From: Chersky-267 sp963744115
GTDB lineage: Bacteria > Chloroflexota > Limnocylindria > Limnocylindrales > CSP1-4
Direction of reading: 5' to 3'
Length of the DNA stretch: 64,000 nucleotides
Assembly (NCBI GenBank): GCA_963744115.1
Contig: CAVUSI010000002.1
Coordinates: forward strand, 310,001 to 374,000
The position numbers and the translations under genes are program-made. Shown here one piece after another: positions 56,479 to 62,476 of the stretch (within the stretch, counting starts at the first letter, position 1; the number at the start of each line of letters is the position of its first letter). The notes under the pieces are model-generated. The model was not told the DNA's origin, ran no database searches, and worked only from the letters and a program-made list of their open reading frames with translations.

Positions 56479-57551
56479 CCACCCAGCTCAGCGACATCCT
56501 CGAGCACGAGGTCGGCCTCACGGGGGCACTCACGATCCGCGGCCTGGACGGTGCGGTCGACGTGCGCGCGGTCGAGGGGTCGTCGGTGCGGGTCCACGGC
56601 ACCGGGAGCAAGCCCCTCGAGGACGACTTCCAGGTCGTTCGGCGCGACGGCGGCCTCGAGCTGACAGCGGTCGGCACCGCGATCCTCGGCATCCGCTGGC
56701 TGGGCGGCCGGCGCTGCCAGCCCATCGACGTCGAGGCCCCGAGGGGAGCGACGATCACGATCGAGACGGCCAGCGGTGCGATCCGGGCCGTCGGGTTCGC
56801 CGGCGATCAGCGCTACCAGAGTGTGTCGGGCGACATCCGAATCGACCTTGAAACGGCGCGGACATCGGTGGAGACGACCTCGGGCGACGTGCTCCTTCGA
56901 GCGACCGGCCGGCTGGTCGCTCAGCTGCTGAGCATCTCCGGGGACCTGCGCATCTCGGCCCGCACGGTCGAAGCGGCCCAGGTCAGGACGACCAGTGGCG
57001 ACATCGAGCTCGGCGGATCGTTCACGGGCTCCGGGCCGTATTCCATCGGGACGGTTTCGGGTGACGTGACCGTGGCCGCGATCGGTCCGCTCCGGGTGGA
57101 GGGCAAGACCGTGTCCGGCGATCTGCGGACCGCCCTCCCGCATCGTTCGGGCGGCGGTGCCGGACGCCGGACGATCGAGATCGGCGACGGTGGTCCGCTC
57201 GTCGCCTTCCAGTCCATCTCGGGGGACCTCGAGGTCGTCACCGGGCAGGTGCCGGTCCCGGATGCACCGTCGCCGGCAGAGGCGATCCCCGTCCCGATGG
57301 CCGCCGCGACCTCCGAGCCGCCGGCCGCGATGCCGGCGGCCACGGTCGCCACCGACCCCCCGGCCGATGACGCCACCGACCTGGAGGAGCGGCGCTTGCG
57401 GGTCCTGCGCGATCTCGAGTCGGGCCGGATCGCTGTCGACGAGGCGGGTCGTCGACTGGCCGACCTGGACCGCGCCGACGGACCGACCGAGCCCCCTGGC
57501 GCGGCTCCGACGCACGACGCCGCCGACTTCTCGTGGGTGCGTCATGTCTGA
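56475..57551 (+). CDS. DUF4097-family beta-helix protein
   Basis: A 358-residue protein with a right-handed beta-strand repeat of the DUF4097 type. It repeats a T-x-SGD-x-x-(L/I) pattern (VSGDIRIDL, TSGDVLLRA, ISGDLRISA, TSGDIELGG, VSGDVTVAA), about 18-22 residues each. No signal peptide or membrane helix is visible, so it is cytosolic or anchored by a partner. The C-terminus has a SHOCT-like helix pair (LEERRLRVLRDLESGRIAVDEA). It is the middle gene of a DUF2089-DUF4097 operon, overlapping both neighbours. Confidence 0.88.
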   Translation: MTTQLSDILEHEVGLTGALTIRGLDGAVDVRAVEGSSVRVHGTGSKPLEDDFQVVRRDGGLELTAVGTAILGIRWLGGRRCQPIDVEAPRGATITIETASGAIRAVGFAGDQRYQSVSGDIRIDLETARTSVETTSGDVLLRATGRLVAQLLSISGDLRISARTVEAAQVRTTSGDIELGGSFTGSGPYSIGTVSGDVTVAAIGPLRVEGKTVSGDLRTALPHRSGGGAGRRTIEIGDGGPLVAFQSISGDLEVVTGQVPVPDAPSPAEAIPVPMAAATSEPPAAMPAATVATDPPADDATDLEERRLRVLRDLESGRIAVDEAGRRLADLDRADGPTEPPGAAPTHDAADFSWVRHV

Positions 57552-57933
57552 TCCACTCGAAGCCGTCCTGCGGATGGTCGCCGACGGCCACCTGTCCGCC
57601 GAGGAGGCCGGACCGATCATCGCCGCCTTGGACGAGCGGACCGCCGATGACCGTGCGGCGGCCGACCCTCGGGCCGACGGCGGTCCCGGAGCGGCTCCCG
57701 CCGACGAGATCTCGCGACCCAGGTCCATCCGGCTCGAGGTGACCGACGGCGGGCGCGTCGCCGTCAATCTCCGTCTGCCGGCCGCCCTCGGGGACCGCGG
57801 CCTCGAGGGCGTCCTCGGGCTGACCACGACCAACGTCGACCGGATCCGGGCCGCCCTGGCGGCCGGTGCCCGGGGACCGATCTTCGAGGCCCTCGATGAG
57901 GATGGGGACGGGGTCCGGATCGTCCTCGACTGA
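57544..57933 (+). CDS. SHOCT-like helical protein of the DUF4097 operon
   Basis: A 129-residue protein beginning with a short helix-hairpin (VLRMVADGHLSAEEAGPIIAAL), the SHOCT/YvlB-like N-terminal motif. A variable acidic linker follows, then a C-terminal beta-alpha-beta segment (IRLEVTDGGRVAVNLRLP). Function unknown. ATG at 57544 overlaps the DUF4097 stop by 8 bases. All three genes share SHOCT-like hairpins, suggesting that the products interact. Confidence 0.75.
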   Translation: MSDPLEAVLRMVADGHLSAEEAGPIIAALDERTADDRAAADPRADGGPGAAPADEISRPRSIRLEVTDGGRVAVNLRLPAALGDRGLEGVLGLTTTNVDRIRAALAAGARGPIFEALDEDGDGVRIVLD

Positions 57934-57935
57934 CG

Positions 57936-58334
57936 TCAGCGGCGCTCGAGGACGAGCGTCCGGAAGAGATGGTCGAGGGTCGATCCCGGGTCGTCCGTGA
58001 GTCCCGTGTGGACCTCCGATGGCTGGACGACCGTGCTGCTGGGAGCGACGAGCCAGTGGAATCGCTCGGGCCGGCTCAGCCGGGCGATCGGCCCGGCGGC
58101 GGGGTCGCCGGCACAGATCCGCGGGATCGCCTCGAGATGCGCCGACACCTCGCTTGGATCGCAGTCCGGGGCGAGCACCCGGAGGAGACCGACGTCGAGC
58201 TCGACGCGCGCCGCGAGGAACCGACGAGGCCGCGAGTGGAGGACGATCCCGGCGTTGATCGACTCGCCCCGCTCGACCCGCGGGACGACCCGGACGATCG
58301 CGTACTCGAACGGACTACGCGTGGCGGCGGGCAC
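57936..58334 (-). CDS. DUF3037 protein
   Basis: A 132-residue DUF3037 protein, recognised by FEYAIVRVVPRVERGESINAGIVLHS at the N-terminus and ERFHWLVAPSSTVVQPSEVHTGL in the second half. DUF3037 genes are found next to HipA-like kinase genes, as here, with a 20-base overlap. Biochemical role is unknown. It lies 2 bases from the convergent DUF4097-operon end. Confidence 0.9.
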   Translation of the reverse strand: MPAATRSPFEYAIVRVVPRVERGESINAGIVLHSRPRRFLAARVELDVGLLRVLAPDCDPSEVSAHLEAIPRICAGDPAAGPIARLSRPERFHWLVAPSSTVVQPSEVHTGLTDDPGSTLDHLFRTLVLERR

Positions 58335-59109
58335 GCTCGGCCTCCTCGACGAACGCGCGCGGATCGGCCAGCCGCGTCAGCAGGTAGTCGACATAGGCGC
58401 GCCGCTCGGCGGTGGCGTCCGGCCCCAGCCATGCCTCGGGGATCGCCTCGACGATCGAGCCGAGGAGGTCCTCGGTGACCCTCGGGGCCAGCCGGGCGTC
58501 GGCCTCGACGATGGACGCCGCATGCGGCAGCAGGACGTGGTCGGCGATCCGCTCGAACGGTCGGCGGGCGTGCTCGGCCGGATCGCGCCAGGTGTGCTGG
58601 ACGTACAGCGCAGCCCCGTGGTCGATCAGCCACAGGCGGCCGTGCCAGACGAGCAGGTTGACGTTCTTCGCGGTCCGATCGACGTTCGTGATGAACGCGT
58701 CGAACCAGACGACGTCGGCCGCCAGCTCCGGGTCCGGCAGGTCCATCCCGGGCGGGGTCCCGGCTGCAGGGTCGAACGCCAGCGCGCCCGGCAGGAAATC
58801 GAGGCCGAGATTGAGCCCGGCGCTGCGGACGAGCAGGTCCTGGATCTCCTGGTGCGGTTCGGCCTTGCCGAGCGCGGCGTCGAGCCCGACCAGGACGATC
58901 TCCGGCACCGGCAGCCCGAGGGCGCGACCGATCTCGCCGCCGACCAGCTCGGCGATGAGCGCCTTGGGCCCCTGACCGGCAGCGCGGAACTTGACCACGT
59001 ACAGCCCGTCGTCGTCGGCCTCGACGAGACCGGGCAGCGAGCCGCCTTCTCGCAGGGCGGTCACGTAGCGCGTCGCGGTGACGCTCCGGATCGGAAGGCG
59101 GGTGATCAG
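58315..59109 (-). CDS. HipA-like protein kinase, start disrupted by probable frameshift
   Basis: A 264-residue kinase-fold protein of the HipA-related group that accompanies DUF3037. YVVKFRAAGQGPKALIAELVGGEI is the ATP-binding segment with lysine, and VVWFDAFITNVDRTAKNVNLL holds the catalytic Asp and metal-binding Asn. No canonical start codon lies in this frame at the right place; only a CTG at 59109. An ATG at 59122 with a proper promoter is in the frame one base away. Removing one C from the CCCC run at 59113-59116 (minus strand) would join them to give MSPCLITRLPIRSV. The gene is thus either frameshifted, misassembled or CTG-started. Confidence 0.8.
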   Translation of the reverse strand: MITRLPIRSVTATRYVTALREGGSLPGLVEADDDGLYVVKFRAAGQGPKALIAELVGGEIGRALGLPVPEIVLVGLDAALGKAEPHQEIQDLLVRSAGLNLGLDFLPGALAFDPAAGTPPGMDLPDPELAADVVWFDAFITNVDRTAKNVNLLVWHGRLWLIDHGAALYVQHTWRDPAEHARRPFERIADHVLLPHAASIVEADARLAPRVTEDLLGSIVEAIPEAWLGPDATAERRAYVDYLLTRLADPRAFVEEAERARRHA

Positions 59110-59122
59110 GCAGGGGTGACAT

Positions 59123-59135
59123 GGCTGAGAGCGTA
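59123..59135 (-). promoter_or_regulatory. Leaderless-type promoter of the HipA-like gene
   Basis: Minus-strand TACGCT (59135-59130), 7 bases, then ATG at 59122, which is out of frame with the kinase by one base. Confidence 0.5.
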
Positions 59136-59156
59136 GCCGAGGGCCGCGGCCGGCGA

Positions 59157-60041
59157 TCAGGGGTTGCCGCTGAACGTATCGCAGCCGTTCGGATCGCCCC
59201 CGTCGTAGCCGATCGTGAACCATTTTTGGCGCTGGGCCGCCGAGCCGTGCGTCCACGAGTCCGGATCGACCCCGCCCTGCGTCTGCTGCTGGATCCGGTC
59301 GTCGCCCACGGCGGCCGCCGCGTCGAGCGCATCGGCGACCTCGGCCGTCGTGATCGGCTCCAGGAACCCGGTCGTCGCCGCATTGTGGGCCCACACGCCG
59401 GCGAAGCAGTCGGCCTGGAGCTCGGTCCGGACCGACCGACCGGTCGCCCCCGCCTGGCTCGAACCCCCGGTCAGGGTCCCGGCGAGGTCCTGCACGTGAT
59501 GTCCGTACTCGTGAGCCAGGACATAGGCCTCTGCCAGCGGGCCGCCCTGCGCACCGAACTTCGTGCGCAGATCGCTGAAGAACCCGAGATCGATGTAGAC
59601 GTACCCGTCGCTCGGGCAGTAGAACGGGCCGGAGGCCGCGCTGGCGAACCCGCAGCCGGTGTTGATCTGGTCGGTGAAGAAGCGCGTCCGGGCGGGCCGG
59701 TAGCGGCTGCCGCCGGCCGCGAATTCATCTGTCCAGTAGGCCTGGATGCTGTTGATGTAGCCCACGATCCGGCAGTCCTCGCGGGCGTTCGCATCCGCGC
59801 CGGTCGTGCACTCGCTGGCGAGCAAGGTGCTCGCCGGCCCGCCGTCGCTGCCGTCGCCGATGACCTGGCCCGACAGCGCGCCGAGGTCGCCGGGCGAACC
59901 GCCCAGCAGGATGAACGCGATGATCAGGACGAGGCCGAGGCCTCCACCTCCGCCGATGGCCACGCCGCGACCGCCGACCCGCCGGCCGCGCACGTCCTCG
60001 ACCTGCGACGGGTCGAGCGAGGCCCCTGGCCGGAACGTCAT
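59157..60041 (-). CDS. Neutral zinc metallopeptidase (YpfJ family)
   Basis: A 294-residue membrane-anchored protein. After a short cytoplasmic start a membrane helix (GLGLVLIIAFILLGG) leads to an external domain with the zincin motif AHEYGHHVQDLAG (HExxH variant HEYGH) and a YCPSDGYVYIDLGFF strand upstream. The family is annotated as putative neutral zinc metallopeptidase. AGGAGGG is 6 bases before the ATG, and CATACT 26 bases before it. It is the gene upstream of the HipA-like kinase, 34 bases away. Confidence 0.92.
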   Translation of the reverse strand: MTFRPGASLDPSQVEDVRGRRVGGRGVAIGGGGGLGLVLIIAFILLGGSPGDLGALSGQVIGDGSDGGPASTLLASECTTGADANAREDCRIVGYINSIQAYWTDEFAAGGSRYRPARTRFFTDQINTGCGFASAASGPFYCPSDGYVYIDLGFFSDLRTKFGAQGGPLAEAYVLAHEYGHHVQDLAGTLTGGSSQAGATGRSVRTELQADCFAGVWAHNAATTGFLEPITTAEVADALDAAAAVGDDRIQQQTQGGVDPDSWTHGSAAQRQKWFTIGYDGGDPNGCDTFSGNP

Positions 60042-60203
60042 CGGGATCCCTCCTGCAGTCTGCCCAAGTATGCCCGTTGGATGGCGCCGTGCGAGTCGAG
60101 GCGAGATCGACGAAGAACATGACAGTTCCTGGCAGGTACGGAACCTATCGTGGTGGCATCACCAAACCGGTCGAACGACCGCCGACCAGGAGGCCCCGTC
60201 ACG

Positions 60204-60398
60204 ATGCACGACCTCGATCTCGCCCGCCTCATCCACGCCGACCGTGAGCGGGAGATCGCCCGCGACCGACGCGCTCGCGCGGCCCGACAGGCGCAGACGG
60301 ACGACCGGACCGAGACCTTCGTTCCCGAACCGACGACCCGACCGGGTCGACTGACCCACGCCATCCGATTCACCCCCGATCCGCGCCGGGGGAGCTGA
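60204..60398 (+). CDS. Small basic protein, 64 residues
   Basis: A short Arg-rich frame with AGGAGG at 60188-60193, 10 bases before ATG 60204. The N-terminal half is a charged amphipathic helix (ARLIHADREREIARDRRARA), the rest is Pro/Thr/Arg-rich and likely disordered. TATCGT at 60146-60151 may be the -10. I do not recognise a family. It is divergent from the zinc peptidase gene. Confidence 0.55.
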   Translation: MHDLDLARLIHADREREIARDRRARAARQAQTDDRTETFVPEPTTRPGRLTHAIRFTPDPRRGS

Positions 60399-60420
60399 CC
60401 CGACGCGGTCCGGGGACCCC

Positions 60421-61410
60421 TCAGGTCGCTCGGTCCGCTTCTCCCGGCGGACCGTAGCGATCGAGGGTCGCCCGGGCGATCGCCACCAGCCGGTCGCGCA
60501 CCTCGACCGGCTCGATGACCTCGAGCTCCGGACCCACGCTGAGCAGCAGCCCCGGCGCCTCGGCGGGCCAGTCGAGGCGGAGTCGGAGGTGACGCCAGCC
60601 CGCCGGGTCGTCCACGAACAGGTCCTCGGCGGCATCGACCGTGCGATCCCCGACGGCGGTCCGCAGCCGGTCGATCCGGCCGGGCTCGATCCGGACCGTC
60701 ACCTCGATCCGCGGCGTCTCGCGTTCGTACGCCGCGCTCGACTCCGCCCACCACGTGGCGAGATCGAAGCCATCGGGTCGATCGAACCGTTGGTCGAGCA
60801 TCGACGCCGCGGAGACCCGGCCGATCCGGTACGTCCGGATGGAACCCTCGGTCGCGGCGACGAGATACCAGACCCCGGCCTTCAGGACGAGCCCGAGCGG
60901 CTCGACCTGGCGCTGGACCGTCCGATCGCCGCGCTCGTAATCGATCGCCACCCGCTGGGTCTCCCACACGGCTTCCGACAGGACCGGGAGGTGGGGGACC
61001 GGCTCGCCGGCCTGGAACCAGCCGCTGGCGTCCAGGTGGAACCGCTCCACCAGCCGGGATGCACGGGTCCGCAGCTCGGGCGGGAGGGCCGCCAGGACCT
61101 TGAGCCGGGCGGCCGTGACGACGGTCCCCAGCCCGAGCTCGGCCGCCGGACCGGGCAGCCCGGACAGGAAGAGCGCCTCGGCCTCGTCGGGGGTCATCCC
61201 GGTGAGTCGGGTGCGGTACCCGTCGACCAGCCGGATCCCGCCGTGTGGGCCGCGGTCGGCGTAGATGGGAACACCGGCCTCGCTGAGGGCCTCGACATCC
61301 CGGTGGACCGTGCGGACCGAGACCTCGAGCTCCGCGGCGAGCTCGCCGGCCGTCAACCCGCCGCGGGTCTGGAGGAGAAGGAGCAGCTGGACCAGGCGGG
61401 ATGCGCGCAC
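60421..61410 (-). CDS. WYL-domain transcriptional regulator
   Basis: A 329-residue YafY/PafB-type regulator: an N-terminal DeoR-like HTH (LTAGELAAELEVSVRTVHRDV), a WYL domain (WYLVAATEGSIRTYRIGRV) and a C-terminal WCX domain. WYL domains sense nucleic acids or small ligands and are common in DNA-damage and defence regulators. The GTG at 61410 is chosen because TATGCT lies exactly 6 bases upstream; an ATG at 61443 would overlap the operator. It is divergent from the DUF72 gene. Confidence 0.9.
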   Translation of the reverse strand: MRASRLVQLLLLLQTRGGLTAGELAAELEVSVRTVHRDVEALSEAGVPIYADRGPHGGIRLVDGYRTRLTGMTPDEAEALFLSGLPGPAAELGLGTVVTAARLKVLAALPPELRTRASRLVERFHLDASGWFQAGEPVPHLPVLSEAVWETQRVAIDYERGDRTVQRQVEPLGLVLKAGVWYLVAATEGSIRTYRIGRVSAASMLDQRFDRPDGFDLATWWAESSAAYERETPRIEVTVRIEPGRIDRLRTAVGDRTVDAAEDLFVDDPAGWRHLRLRLDWPAEAPGLLLSVGPELEVIEPVEVRDRLVAIARATLDRYGPPGEADRAT

Positions 61411-61422
61411 GGCGTCAGCATA
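61411..61422 (-). promoter_or_regulatory. Leaderless-type promoter of the WYL regulator
   Basis: Minus-strand TATGCT (61422-61417), 6 bases, then GTG at 61410. Confidence 0.55.
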
Positions 61423-61428
61423 CCGCCG

Positions 61429-61451
61429 TACATGACGCTTCATGACATGTA
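61429..61451. promoter_or_regulatory. Operator candidate between the WYL and DUF72 genes
   Basis: TACATG and CATGTA form the outer inverted repeat; inside lie two direct CATGAC repeats exactly 10 bases apart (61431 and 61441), one helical turn. The site is centred between the two divergent TATGCT promoters. Confidence 0.5.
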
Positions 61452-61458
61452 CCTGGCG

Positions 61459-61470
61459 TATGCTTCGCAG
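61459..61470 (+). promoter_or_regulatory. Leaderless-type promoter of the DUF72 gene
   Basis: TATGCT at 61459-61464, 6 bases, then ATG at 61471. It is identical to the divergent WYL promoter hexamer. Confidence 0.55.
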
Positions 61471-62472
61471 ATGGGCGACGAACACGATCCGGGACCGGAC
61501 CTCGCCAGGAGCCGGGGGGAGGCCGTCGAGGCGGCGGCAGCCGATCCGATCCCGGTCGCCGGCGGCGGCTCGATCCGGATCGGGACGGCGTCCTGGACGG
61601 ACCCGACGATGGTCGCGCCCGGGGTGTTCTATCCGCGCGGCGCGGACACGGCCGAGGAACGGCTCCACCACTACGCCTCGACCTTCCCCGTCGTCGAGGT
61701 CGACGCGACGTACTACGCGCTGCCCGCGGCCCGGACGGCCGAGCTGTGGGTGGACAGGACGCCGCCCGACTTCACCTTCGACATCAAGGCCCATGCCCTG
61801 ATGACCGGGCAGGGGACCGAGACGAAGCGCCTGCCGAAGGTCATCCGGGACGAGCTGCCAGATGCGCTCCGAGCGAAGCCACGGATCTACGCCAAGGACC
61901 TCGCGCCGCCCCTCCAGGACCTCGTCTGGACGATGTTCCGCGAGGGCCTGGCGCCGCTCGATGAACGCGGGCAGCTCGGCTCGATCCTGCTCCAGTATCC
62001 GAGCTGGGTCTTCCCCTCGTCCGAGAACCGCGCGGTCATCGAGGAGGCGGTCGATCGACTCGACGGCTGGCAGTGCGCGGTCGAGTTCCGCCACGGATCG
62101 TGGCTGAACGAGAAGAACGCCGAGCGGACGATCCGGTTCCTGTCGGACCGCGGCATCGCCTTCGTCATGGTCGACGAGCCCCAGGGGTTCCGGAGCAGCG
62201 TCCCGGCGGTCACCGCGGTGACCTCGAAGGACCTGGCGATCGTCCGCTTCCACGGACGCAACGCCCGGACCTGGGAAGCAAAGGGGATCAGCCCGGCCGA
62301 GCGGTTCCGCTACCTCTACTCACGGGACGAGCTCGGCGAGTGGGTCCCCAGGATCCGCCAGGCCGCCTCGGAGGCCCGGGAGACCCACGTCCTGATGAAC
62401 AACTGCTACGCGAACTACGGGACGACGAACGCGCGCGAGCTCGCCAGCCTGCTCGAGGACCTCGGCGGCTAG
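61471..62472 (+). CDS. DUF72 (YecE-like) protein
   Basis: A 333-residue TIM-barrel-like protein of the DUF72/YecE family: IRIGTASWTDPTM at the start, FPVVEVDATYYALP, PPDFTFDIKAHALMTG, AVEFRHGSWLNE and HVLMNNCYANYG in order. Family function is unknown; it is sometimes linked to DNA repair or nucleotide metabolism. Length is at the upper end because of an N-terminal tail of about 35 acidic residues. It shares an intergenic operator region with the WYL regulator and is probably its target. Confidence 0.92.
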   Translation: MGDEHDPGPDLARSRGEAVEAAAADPIPVAGGGSIRIGTASWTDPTMVAPGVFYPRGADTAEERLHHYASTFPVVEVDATYYALPAARTAELWVDRTPPDFTFDIKAHALMTGQGTETKRLPKVIRDELPDALRAKPRIYAKDLAPPLQDLVWTMFREGLAPLDERGQLGSILLQYPSWVFPSSENRAVIEEAVDRLDGWQCAVEFRHGSWLNEKNAERTIRFLSDRGIAFVMVDEPQGFRSSVPAVTAVTSKDLAIVRFHGRNARTWEAKGISPAERFRYLYSRDELGEWVPRIRQAASEARETHVLMNNCYANYGTTNARELASLLEDLGG

Positions 62473-62476
62473 GACG

